Shown in pieces: positions 1 to 9,800 of a DNA stretch of 42,496 bases (the stretch's first letter is position 1; each line of letters opens with the position of its first letter). Origin of the DNA: Candidatus Sumerlaeota bacterium. GTDB lineage: Bacteria > UBP6 > UBA1177. The position numbers and the translations under genes are program-made. The DNA lies in the NCBI GenBank assembly GCA_007132725.1, contig SLOD01000101.1, forward strand, positions 1-42,496. The letters run 5' to 3'. The notes below the pieces were generated by a model. It had not been told where the DNA came from, searched no databases, and worked only from the letters and a program-made list of their open reading frames with translations.

Positions 1-284
1 TATAAGGATGTTCCTGTAATATACGCAATTCTTTGTCCATTCTCAAATAAATATGGTTTCAAAAGCTCCTCTTCAGGTGGTCTCAATTCGCCAAAAACAG
101 TAATTTTTGGAATATAAAAAACTCCTGTTGAAACTCTTTTTAAAAGCCCTTCATTTATAAGTCGTTCAATGGCTTTTGAAGCCGCAACATATTCAGACCT
201 TTCAATGAAAAGATCGTTATAAGTAAAAGTTGTTCCTTTGGGAATTTTCTTTATTTTCTTTCTAATTTTTTCTGATACTTTCAT
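1..284 (-). CDS. DUF6088 / AbiEi-like winged-helix protein, 3' truncated by window edge
   Basis: Reading the complement from the ATG at 284 gives an open frame of 94 codons that runs off the left edge; it is not in the ORF track because it is cut. It begins MKVSEKIRKKIKKIPKGTTF and continues with a helix-turn-helix-like stretch (YVAASKAIERLINEGLLKRV) and a short strand (GVFYIPKITVFGEL). This layout is typical of the DUF6088 / type IV antitoxin AbiEi-like N-terminal winged helix, a DNA-binding repressor module that in complete systems sits next to an AbiEii-type nucleotidyltransferase toxin. A GGAG Shine-Dalgarno lies just upstream of the ATG. The rest of the protein and any toxin partner would lie beyond the left edge, so pairing cannot be judged. 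Family assignment is from pattern recognition only. Confidence 0.6.
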   Translation of the reverse strand, partial: MKVSEKIRKKIKKIPKGTTFTYNDLFIERSEYVAASKAIERLINEGLLKRVSTGVFYIPKITVFGELRPPEEELLKPYLFENGQRIAYITGTSL

Positions 285-411
285 AAAAAGCTCCTTTTTT
301 ACTTCTCTGTAGTTTAATGTATTCAACATAAAAAAAATGTCAAGTATTATGTGCAGAAAACTTGACAAAAAACTTTAGTATGGCTGTCAAATTCCCGAAA
401 AAACCGACTAT

Positions 412-491
412 CCTTGTAAAATTACGCCAAAAATGTAAAAATAACCTTGTAAAATTACAAATTATGTGTAAAAATAACCTTGTAAAATTAC
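412..491. repeat. Three operator-like direct repeats with exact 33-bp period upstream of the DUF4143 ATPase
   Basis: The 14-mer CCTTGTAAAATTAC occurs identically at 412-425, 445-458 and 478-491, so the spacing is exactly 33 bp twice (about three helical turns). Each core holds the inverted repeat TGTAA-AA-TTACA; the middle copy is the longest palindrome (TTGTAAAATTACAA, 447-460). The spacers differ at their start but both end in TGTAAAAATAA. The last copy ends 25 bp before the ATPase start codon. Helical phasing plus dyad symmetry suggests cooperative repressor binding, possibly autoregulation or control by the neighbouring winged-helix protein; that role is inference. Confidence 0.6.
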
Positions 492-516
492 GCTGAGTGA
501 AAAGGCGAGGTGGTTA

Positions 517-1824
517 ATGAAAAGAAATATTACAGATATTTTAGTCAGTTGGAAAGATTCTGCCCCGAGAAAGCCACTGATCATCAGAGGAGCGAGACAA
601 GTTGGAAAAACCTATTCGGTCAAAGAATTTGGAAATGAACACTTTTTTAATGTTGTTGTCCTTGATTTTGAAAGGGATAGGTCCCTTGCTCCAATATTTG
701 AAAAAGACCTTGATCCAAAAAAACTTGTCATTGATCTTGAAATCCATGCCGGATCGAGAATCGTTCCGGGAGAAACACTTCTTTTTTTTGATGAAATTCA
801 GGCATGTGAACGGGCTTTATTGAGCCTAAGATACTTCTATGAGGAAATGCCTGATCTGCACATAATTGCCGCCGGATCACTTCTTGAATTTGCAATGGGC
901 AACATTTCATTTCCCGTAGGCAGAGTAACATTTGAATGGATGCACCCCATGACATTCAAAGAGTTTCTGAAGGGTTGCAAAAAAGATATCCTTGCAGAAA
1001 ACATCCCTTCCCTTTTTAGTCGCTCCCCGATCTCTGAAACTCTTCACAATTTACTGATGGAGCAGCTCCGCCTTTATTTTATTGTCGGCGGAATGCCTGA
1101 AGCTGTGAAAAAATTCATTGAATCCGGATCGGTAACAGAAGTTAAAAAAGTCCATGACGACATAGTCCATTCATATATTCAGTCACTGGTAAAATACAAT
1201 TCGAAAGTGAACATTGAAAGTATTGAACAGATTGTTCGGGCGATCCCGTCAAAAGTAGGGTCACAGATAAAATACACACATCTTGACCCTGACAGAAGAA
1301 TAGAAGTGACAAAAACTTCTCTTAGCATCCTAGAAAAAGCACTCCTTATCAATCTTGTTCACTCTACGGCTGTTTCCGGTCTTCCACTCGGAGCCGGAAC
1401 CAGCTCAAAGATATTCAAACCTCTTTTCCTTGACATCGGTCTCATGCAGCATATATGCGGAATTGACCCTAAAGAAAGCATAACTGCAACTGATCTTAAC
1501 AATGTCTATAAAGGTTCAGTTGCAGAGCAATTTGTCGGACAGGAACTTCTTGCAGCAGGGGGGTCTGAAAATCATAAACTTTACTATTGGAACAGAACAA
1601 AAAAAAGCAGTACAGCTGAAATTGATTTTGTTTTTGTCAGAAACGGTAAAATTTATCCTGTCGAAGTGAAAAGTGGAGCAAAAGGAAGAATGAAAAGCAT
1701 GCACATCTTTTTTGAAGAACATCCCCGGATCGAAAAAGGATTTGTCCTTTCCTCGACCGTTTCACAGATTCAGCTCATCGAAAAAATGGTCTTTGCCCCT
1801 ATCTATTCAGAAATATCTCTTTGA
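517..1824 (+). CDS. AAA+ ATPase of the AAA_14/DUF4143 family
   Basis: This is a full-length (435 aa) member of the widespread bacterial ATPase family with an N-terminal AAA_14 domain and a C-terminal DUF4143 domain. Walker A is GARQVGKT (residues 25-32) and Walker B is LLFFDEI (88-94). The C-terminal DUF4143 part contains AEIDFVFVRNGKIYPVEVKSG-like residues (acidic residue, then E-x-K on a strand) that resemble a restriction-endonuclease-like fold. The molecular role of the family is not established; copies are often scattered, strain-variable and rich in accessory regions. The start is the ATG preceded by GGCGAGG. The gene stands alone behind the three 33-bp repeats and has no obvious operon partner, since 116 nt follow before the next gene. 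Confidence 0.88.
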   Translation: MKRNITDILVSWKDSAPRKPLIIRGARQVGKTYSVKEFGNEHFFNVVVLDFERDRSLAPIFEKDLDPKKLVIDLEIHAGSRIVPGETLLFFDEIQACERALLSLRYFYEEMPDLHIIAAGSLLEFAMGNISFPVGRVTFEWMHPMTFKEFLKGCKKDILAENIPSLFSRSPISETLHNLLMEQLRLYFIVGGMPEAVKKFIESGSVTEVKKVHDDIVHSYIQSLVKYNSKVNIESIEQIVRAIPSKVGSQIKYTHLDPDRRIEVTKTSLSILEKALLINLVHSTAVSGLPLGAGTSSKIFKPLFLDIGLMQHICGIDPKESITATDLNNVYKGSVAEQFVGQELLAAGGSENHKLYYWNRTKKSSTAEIDFVFVRNGKIYPVEVKSGAKGRMKSMHIFFEEHPRIEKGFVLSSTVSQIQLIEKMVFAPIYSEISL

Positions 1825-1940
1825 TGACACAGAAAATGATGGTTTTAAAAGAGATGTTTCTAAAAATTGCAGGAAAAATCAACTTATGGTATTGTGCTCT
1901 GTTGAAGTTGCTGACTGTTGAAAAATAATGGGGGGGACTG

Positions 1941-2666
1941 ATGAGGAATATCTGTTTTTATGTTGCTGTTACTGCATTTCTTTGCAGTTTTTCTTTTCTG
2001 CACGGTAAAGAAATACACGAAGGAATGAAAATCACTCCTGAAATGTCAGAAAAAATTCTTGAAAAAATAACTGCCAAATACTCAAAAATGTATGAAAAAT
2101 ATGCCGGGGTCAAAAGTGTCAGACATGTGACTGTGGAGTGGAGGCATCCAAGGACGGACAAACTCCTTGAGAAAGAGGAGGTGGTCTATACAAGATACGA
2201 CTACTTTTATGACAACTTGGTATATGAAGTTCACAAATATACTGTTGATGGGGAAGAAAGAAACCCTAAAAGTTATGACCCCAGAGAATCAAAACCGGGG
2301 ATTCCCCATTTTGACAAAAACGGTCATAAAGAGTACGAAAGGGAAGTGGTCGCCATCGAAAAAGTGGATGGAAGGCTCTGTTACAAAATAAAAGCAACAC
2401 CCAGAAGACCTAAAGACGAACATTTTGCCGGATACATATGGGTCACTGTGGATGGACTTGAACTGATACAGAACGAAGGGTCATCAGGGAGAATGAGATT
2501 CGGGGTAAGCGACCTCTATGTCAAATATAAAGCAAAGGATTTCGGAGACTATTTTTTCTTTACGAGCGGTTATGTGAAAGTCACTTTGAATGTCCTTGGA
2601 CTTTACAGAAGGACTCTGATATTTAATTTCGTTAATAAAAACATTGAGCCGATACCGAAAAAATAA
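1941..2666 (+). CDS. Secreted protein of unknown function, possible LolA-like fold
   Basis: The 241-aa product begins with a hydrophobic signal peptide (ICFYVAVTAFLCSFSFLHG) and has no lipobox, so it is probably exported to the periplasm. The mature part alternates charged and aromatic strands; phrases such as VEWRHPRTDKLLEKEEVVYTR, AIEKVDGRLCYKIKATP, HFAGYIWVTVDGLELIQNEG and KDFGDYFFFTSGYVKVTL match the layout of LolA/outer-membrane-lipoprotein-sorting-like proteins, where a half-barrel binds a lipid. I do not recognise a named family. The ATG follows a GGGGGGA Shine-Dalgarno. Only 20 nt separate it from the downstream steroid-reductase-like membrane gene, so the two are probably co-transcribed and may act together on an envelope lipid (inference). 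Confidence 0.62.
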   Translation: MRNICFYVAVTAFLCSFSFLHGKEIHEGMKITPEMSEKILEKITAKYSKMYEKYAGVKSVRHVTVEWRHPRTDKLLEKEEVVYTRYDYFYDNLVYEVHKYTVDGEERNPKSYDPRESKPGIPHFDKNGHKEYEREVVAIEKVDGRLCYKIKATPRRPKDEHFAGYIWVTVDGLELIQNEGSSGRMRFGVSDLYVKYKAKDFGDYFFFTSGYVKVTLNVLGLYRRTLIFNFVNKNIEPIPKK

Positions 2667-2686
2667 ACGGATTTCGGGAGAGAATA

Positions 2687-3433
2687 TTGAAAAATTTATA
2701 TGAAATTTTACTTGCAGCACAGTTTATAAGTGCTTTTTTTACTTTTATTGCCCTCTATTTCGTAACAGCGGGCTACGGAAGACACACAGGAAAAAAATGG
2801 GGTCCTTCGGTAAGTCCGAGATTTGGATGGCTTTTTATGGAGTCTCCGGTTGTTATAATACCGATTTTACTTGCATGTTCAGGAACCGTTACGACCGTTA
2901 CAGGCATCATGCTTGCGATCTGGCTGACACACTATATCCAGAGAACTTTCATATACCCCTTCCTCATCCGGGGTGAAGAGAAGATGCCTGTTCTCATAAT
3001 CCTTTTTTCCCTGATGTTCAATGGAATGAACGGCTACATCAATGGTTACTATCTGTTCAATATCGCCGATTATTCAGTTTCATGGTTTTCCGATATCCGC
3101 TTTATCGCCGGTGTCGCCATATTTTTTACAGGAATGGTGATCAACATCCATTCAGACCATGTTGTAAGATCCCTGAGAAAAGAAAAAGGTCCCGGATACC
3201 ATCTTCCCGAAAAAGGGATGCACAAGTTCGTTGCAAGCCCCAACTACCTCGGGGAAACAATGGAATGGACAGGCTGGGCGATACTTACATGGTCTCTGCC
3301 CGGACTTGCCTTCATGCTCTTTACCATGGCAAATCTCGTCCCCAGAGCACATAAGCACAGAAAATGGTACAGAGAAACATTTAAGGAAAAATATCCTGCT
3401 TCAAGAAAAAGGATTTTTCCTTTTGTTTACTGA
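2687..3433 (+). CDS. DUF1295 / steroid 5-alpha-reductase-like integral membrane protein
   Basis: The 248-aa protein has about six hydrophobic segments. Its C-terminus carries the hallmark of the steroid 5-alpha-reductase / DUF1295 / isoprenylcysteine methyltransferase-like superfamily: NIHSDHVVRSLRKE, then GMHKFVASPNYLGETMEWTG (the conserved P-N-Y-x-G-E), then RAHKHRKWYRETFKEKYPASRKRIFPF. In this superfamily these segments bind NADPH (reductases) or S-adenosylmethionine. The true substrate cannot be read from sequence; bacterial members are usually annotated as 3-oxo-5-alpha-steroid 4-dehydrogenase family. The start is a TTG preceded by CGGGAG six bases upstream; there is no ATG at an equivalent position. 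It follows the secreted protein gene by 20 nt and ends about 30 nt before the promoter of the RiPP-like operon. Confidence 0.8.
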   Translation: MKNLYEILLAAQFISAFFTFIALYFVTAGYGRHTGKKWGPSVSPRFGWLFMESPVVIIPILLACSGTVTTVTGIMLAIWLTHYIQRTFIYPFLIRGEEKMPVLIILFSLMFNGMNGYINGYYLFNIADYSVSWFSDIRFIAGVAIFFTGMVINIHSDHVVRSLRKEKGPGYHLPEKGMHKFVASPNYLGETMEWTGWAILTWSLPGLAFMLFTMANLVPRAHKHRKWYRETFKEKYPASRKRIFPFVY

Positions 3434-3461
3434 CTTATTGTAACAATTCACCTTAATTTAG

Positions 3462-3490
3462 TTGAAATATAGTTACTTAATGTATATTAT
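3462..3490 (+). promoter_or_regulatory. Predicted sigma-70 promoter of the PqqD / RiPP-like operon
   Basis: TTGAAA (3462-3467) and TATTAT (3485-3490) are separated by 17 bp in a very AT-rich gap, 47 bp before the TTG start of the PqqD-like gene. No other comparable promoter was noticed down to 13435, which supports transcription of the whole run from here. Confidence 0.55.
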
Positions 3491-3537
3491 ATGTTCTTGG
3501 AAATTGAACACCTTTGGTTTAAAAGCGGAGGCATGCC

Positions 3538-3828
3538 TTGGATAAAAGAGTCTTCAAGATCAGAAATGAGGTTGCTTACAGAAAATCGAGTGACGGGAAC
3601 ATGACAATAGTCTCCCCTGTTACAGATAAAATAACAACCATCAACCTGACAGCAACTGAAATATGGGAAATGATAGACGGCCACAAAAATGTCTCTGAAA
3701 TTATTGAACAGTTTTACAGCACCCACTCAAAAGACAGTAACCTCCCCCCTAAAGACATGGTCGGGGAAGATGTGCTGGAAATTTTAAACAGTTTTTTGGA
3801 AAAACAGCTTGTTGAGCTTGTTAAATAA
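3538..3828 (+). CDS. PqqD family peptide-recognition protein (RRE)
   Basis: The 96-aa protein fits a stand-alone PqqD-like RiPP recognition element: N-terminal strands (RVFKIRNEVAYRKS, MTIVSPVTDKITTINL) followed by the diagnostic helix-turn-helix LTATEIWEMIDGHKNVSEIIEQF (residues 37-59) and a C-terminal helix (EDVLEILNSFLEKQLVEL). In known pathways such proteins bind the leader of a precursor peptide and deliver it to a radical SAM or other modifying enzyme. The start is TTG with GGAGG six bases upstream. It is the first gene of the operon, with a 35-nt gap to the giant lipoprotein gene. The radical SAM/SPASM enzyme and HPr-kinase-like protein downstream are the expected partners. Family call is firm; the specific substrate is inferred to be the 39-residue peptide at 11438. 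Confidence 0.85.
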   Translation: MDKRVFKIRNEVAYRKSSDGNMTIVSPVTDKITTINLTATEIWEMIDGHKNVSEIIEQFYSTHSKDSNLPPKDMVGEDVLEILNSFLEKQLVELVK

Positions 3829-3863
3829 AATGTTCGCCAATAAAATGATATCCGGAGGATCTT

Positions 3864-6800
3864 ATGAACCATCTTAGCAAAAGTAAATGGTTGTTTTTAT
3901 CCGCTATGTTAATAGCATCCGTCTTGTGGAGCTGTTCATCAAAAGAAACCTGTTCCGCAGACATTGAATGCAAAGAAGGGTTCTATTGCGGAGATGACAG
4001 AAAGTGTACTCAGTTTGAAAGTGATGACTATCAAATAATCTTTGAAAACCTGACAGACGGTATGACCGTTACTACAATAGACGATGTTGACAGATCTACT
4101 GATGACATAAAAATAAATATTGTTGTCCTTCTTAAAGAAACTAAAGATCACCTCCGTGAAAATATGGATGCAACTCTTTCTGTAAAATCTAAAACAGGGA
4201 AAACAACTGTCTTAAATGGGAAATTTATAAAAAACAGGGCCGTTTTTAAAAGTGTCAACCTCCCCGAAGGTGAAGTTACTGTCGAAAGTTGGGTTTCCAG
4301 AAATCCCGCTTTGAAAACTAAGGTAGAGATAAATGTCCGCAAAATGGGAATAGAGGTTTTCTATCTAAAAGGGGGTGAAGGCGGAACAGCGACTGTTCTT
4401 GAAGGAGCCACAATATATGATGATGACAACTATGATATAGAAAGTGATGACGGCATTTCGATTTATCTTACCGGAGAGACATTCGGAATGGAAAAAGGAG
4501 ATGCTGTTGAGATAATAATCCCAGAACTTAAAGAAACTCCGGTAGCAGAATCAATTGTCGGAGAAGATGGTTCTCTGATTTTCGGTCCGGTAGAGATACC
4601 TGTCTGGAAAAATGTAAGGATGTCCCTTGTTTCAGGAGATTACTCAAAAAGTATTTCTTTTTCTGTCGAGTCCTCTAAATACTGCGGTTTTATGCTTAAC
4701 ATAAGTAACGGAGATATTCTCGGCATTGCAAATGATGAAACACCGAACCTTCAAGGATTACAATACAATCTTAAGATCAGTGAGATAACCGGTTGCGGAA
4801 GTGGCAGCAGAGTCTATATTTACACGGGAGATGATGAAGAAAAAGAACCGGAACTTCAAAAATCTTTTTCCATTGCAGGCAGTTCCGTAGAAGAAAGAGT
4901 GACATTCAACCCCAGCACAGACCCCGATGATACAAAAAAGATCACTGTTTTAATAGAAGACGAAGACCTCGATGTTTTCGGACAGAGAACTGTCAGCGGC
5001 ATCATTGTAGACCTCGGTCTTCCGACAGGTGAAATAACATTCCCCGAAGCGGGAGATATCCTGACAATGGCAGATGATATTGACAGTGACACAGATGGGC
5101 TTCAGATAAACTTTCAAGGTGTTGCAAATGATACGGTTACTCCTCCGGTGAGCGTTGTTCTTAAACTTCAGGACAACATTATAGGAACTCTTGATGATGT
5201 CGAAGGACCTTTTTCCGTTCCATACACATTTACCCAGTCAGCACAAAGCGTTGTACTTGATGCTGAAATTACAGACAGAGCCGGGAACAGCTTTACTCTG
5301 TCCCAGCCTTTTTCTGTGGACATTGATTCCGGACTTACTTTTTACAGTATCTGCGGAGTAACAGGTTCCGATGTGGTCAACTTAATGTGGCTGAATTCAA
5401 CTCACGACGAAGATCCTTCCACTGACGAACTTCAATGCAGTGTCATATTAAAAGTTTCTGAAAACTCTTCTGCCGACTCTGTATCTCTTGCCATAGGAAA
5501 AGATGAACCTGTTAAAAAAAGTGTCAGTGCCGATGGTGAAGCATTTTTTGACATAGAGCTGGAAGACAGCAGTGACGGAATACTTCTGAAAGCCGAAGCT
5601 TTTATAGAAGATGATCCAATTGACGAAGTTACTCTCACAGTAAGAGTTGATACTGTTCCTCCAGTCGCCGGTCTTACGAACAACCTTCTCCTTAACAGCG
5701 GAGAAACCACATCTTCCCCCGATATAACATTTAATTTCGAGTGTTCAGAAAACCCCTGCACTTTCAACTCTCAACTTAACGATGAAACAATCGAAGACTT
5801 TACAACTGCCAATTCAAGAGTGATAACCGGACTCTCTGACGGAGAACATACAATTTCAGTCAGGGCTAAAGATGCGGCGGGGAATATAAGTGAAGAAACT
5901 GTCTTTAACTGGACAGTTGACACAGAAAATCCTGAAACGACCATTACTAAGGATCCGGGGGCAGGAACCGCTGCAAGTTTTGCACTTTTTGAATTTGAAT
6001 CTTCTAAAGATCCGTACAGATTTCACTGTAAACTTGAAAAAAATGGAAACAACTTTGTTCCTGACGATGACTCATGGGAAGAATGCAATACCGGAAAGAG
6101 AGACTACTACGGACTTCCCGAAGGAACTTACAGGTTCAGAGTCTCCGCACAGGATGCGGCAGGCAATGTTGATCCTTCTCCTGCCGAACATGTCTGGGTA
6201 GTGGGGTCAGCCGCCCCTGTAACGACAATAACGAACATTGAGCCGTCAGATACAGTTACAAATCAAGATCAAGTGGAATTTGAATTTGAAGCCACAGTTA
6301 CAAGCACTTTTGAGTGTAAACTTGAAAAAAGCGGAACCGTTATTGAGGATTGGACAGATTGCAGTTCAAAAACGAAAAGTTACTCATCACTCGATGACGG
6401 GTCTTATCTATTCCAGGTCAGAGCTACGGCTGCATATGGTGTAAAAGAAAACACCCCGGCTTCTTACGGATGGACAATTGATACTGTTCCTCCTTTTATA
6501 AGGATCAATTCTAAACCCTCAATATCCACTCCTTATGATTCCGGTTCTTTTATCTTTGAATGTGTAGGAGAAGTTTATCCCTGCACATTTGAATGTGAGC
6601 TTGACGGGAGTCCTGTCAACTGCTCAACAGGTCACTACAGTTTTGCCGGACTGGAAGAAGGTTCTCACAGATTTGTCATAGAAGCTACCGATGCTGCAGG
6701 AAATAAATCTATTCCTATAGATACGCCTCCTGATCATTCGTTCCTTAATGATTACTCTTGGGAAATAAATCCTCTTCTGCTTGGAGTAACAATAACTTCG

Positions 6801-9800
6801 AAACCTGATATACATTCGCCATCAAATGATGCCGAGTTTATCTTTGAGTCCAATAAAACAGCATCGTTCGAGTGTAAACTGAATGATGGCAGTTATGAGC
6901 CCTGCTCCTCTCCCTACAGCTACAGCGGTTTGTCCGAAGGAACTCACACATTCACTGTAAAAGCAAGCTTTGCCGAAGAAATCGCCTTTGACAGTCACAC
7001 ATGGACAGTTGACACACTTGATCCCGTAATAACCATTGACTCCGGTCCTGCAGACCCCACCAATCAGACAGGGGCTGTCTTTAATTTCTCCGCAAATGAA
7101 ACCGTCTCTTTTGAATGCAAACTTTCAACAGATGCCGACTGGTCTCCTTGCAGTTCTCCTAAAGTATATCCCGCAGGAACATTCGGTATTGAAGATACTG
7201 AACAGGAATATACTTTCGAAGTCAGAGGAACCGACCAGGCAGGGAACACCGGTACCACTTCATATACATGGACAGTTGACCTTGCTTTCCCTGAAATTCA
7301 GTGGATATCTCCTGTGCCCGGTCCTGACGGAAATGTGGTCGTTGGAAAATCTCATGATGTCTTTTCTGCAGATCCGGATGTTTACGGAATAAATGTTGTA
7401 GTGAGAGTATCCGGCAGCAATTCCGGTCAACCGATAAATGTTACAGGGTTTACAACACCCCCGGAATACCATATCGTCTATGTTGATAGTAGCCAACCTA
7501 AAAACTATACCCTTACAATAGGTCTTCAACATGGTGCAAGAGTTAACAATCCCTTAGTGATTTCCGTTGAAGATGATACCGGATCTTCTGCATCTATCGA
7601 TCAGCTTGTGATAGTGAACACTGAAATGCCCACAATAACTTGGGCATATCCTGGGAACAACCATAAGTTTGTTGCTTCTTCAACTGCTCCTCAGTTTACT
7701 TTCAATGTATGGAATGCGGAGCCTGGTTCAGTAGTCGAACTTATTGACTCCGATACAAACAACGTTGTTGCAACAGAGCTGACTGTTGGCGGAACTACCG
7801 GACTTCAGGAATATGTTCAGATCAACCCCGCTCTTGATGACAGATGTGCTCCTTATAAATTCCATGCAAGATTTTATGATGATCTTGACGGAATGTGGCA
7901 CTATACAAACTCTGTAACCGACGAAGCTCTTAAAACAGTCATATCTGTTACTGTAAACAGGAATCCTGCTGTAATAGATGCCGTTGTGATAGGTGATCCG
8001 ATGGATCCTGCTGTTACTGACACAGACAGAATACTTAACCGTGCAAAAAATATGAATGATGATCCTGACGGAGGGATGCAGATAGATATCACTGTCTACA
8101 TTTCTGACCCTGAAAATCCGGATGATACAAACAGAACAGTAAAACTTTTTACAGGATCAATGCTTCTTGCAACTTTGACAAGCCAGGAAGATGAAGCAGT
8201 TTTTGAAAAAGTTCCACTAAAAGAAGGTGATCACACGCTTAGAGTTGAAATTGCCGACTGCTCAGGGAACATAAGCTCAAAAACTCTTGAAAAAATTACT
8301 GTTGATACAATAAAACCGGAACTCACACTTTCTGCACCAAAAGGCAGTTCTTCCAACTGGAGGTGGCTGGTATTTGCCGATGATCCCGAACTTGGAACAA
8401 TAGACGGAGATGGATACTTTACCGGAATTGAAATGGTAGTGAATTCAAACGAGGAGATAGGTCCTTCTGTTGAAGTTATCCATACGGTCTATGATTATTC
8501 TGATAACCAGACCGATCAGAGCGACATATCTTCAAATGCTGTTGCAGGAGCCAGTAATGTCACCATTGATCTGCCTCCTCTTGAATATGGAAAGCACCGT
8601 TTTCGAGTCACAGTGGAAGATCTTGCCGGTAACAGCTCTACCATAGATGAAACATATGAAGTCAATGTAATTGTACCGCAGATAGAGTTCACAAATATCA
8701 GTGAAGGACAGGTGTTTGATACCGATGAAAACGAATCGGTACCGGGCTTCCAGATACTGCTTGAGATGGCCGTGGAAGATGTCGTGCCTCAAAGCAGTTA
8801 TGTCATAAAAGCCATCCCTGTTCTGTCACAAGGTGGAGATGCGGATGCCTCCAGATACGAAAAGACATGGACAGGATCTGCAACAATGGATGGCCCTGTT
8901 TCAAAATACCTGACCATGGGAGGTGGATGGTGGAGATTGTCCGCAACGATCAAAGATGATCATGGAAACGAATCAGGAAGTGTACACTACTATATAAAAA
9001 TCGAAAATGATGCTCCTTCAATAACTGTTAAAAAAGGTTACGGACACAGTATAGGTGCCGGTCCGGTCATTGATGGCTACTCTGAATCCGATCCTGCATG
9101 GATGCTCCCCGAAGATGTTGATTGTTCGGGGAATGATTGTTATACTGAACTTGAGATATGGACAGATGCTCCTGCCGGGTCAGATGTTTATATTTCAATT
9201 AACGGCGGGGGTGAAATTTCAGAAACAACAACCTCTCATTCAGGACAGTCTTATGCCGATTTCAGTGTGACACTTGACAGCTCCCTTGATTTTAACACCT
9301 TAACTGTTAAAATCATCTCAACGACAACGACCGAAAATGAAGAAACTTACTACATAAAAATTGACGAAACCCTGCCCGGACTGACACTCATCAATCCTGT
9401 TGACTGCTCTGCTCAGGAAGTTTGCAGGAGAATTGACATGATCAACGATCCGGGAACTGACTACATTGAGCTTGTAAAGCTGGGATATGGGTATGATGAT
9501 GACTTGATACCCGGCGGAGCACTTAACTTCAGACCATCAGGAAAAATAATTTTTGAAGTTGACGGAGCAACGGCAGGAACTGTCAAAGTGGAATCAGTAA
9601 CAGGAGACCCTGTTCCCGGCATAACAAACGGAGAAGCGACTATTCTTTATGACAACATAGCGGAAATTTACTATGCCGACTTTTCTAATATGACGGTCGC
9701 GGACACCAATCCTGACGGACAGACAGACTACGATCTTGTTTTTAAAGTTACAGAATCACCTTCAGGAGCAGTCTCTAAATATCTTGTAAAACTTCACCTC

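Noticed and set aside
412-491. Regularly spaced repeats as a CRISPR array
   Set aside because: Cores are only 14 bp with dyad symmetry and the 19-bp spacers share sequence; there are no cas genes nearby. An operator array fits better.
1-1824. DUF6088-like gene and DUF4143 ATPase as a toxin-antitoxin pair
   Set aside because: They are divergent, separated by 232 bp with their own repeats, and the partner of the first gene is outside the window.
1839-1928. 29-codon ORF between the ATPase and the secreted protein gene
   Set aside because: No Shine-Dalgarno, composition looks like the end of a gene shadow, no supporting context.
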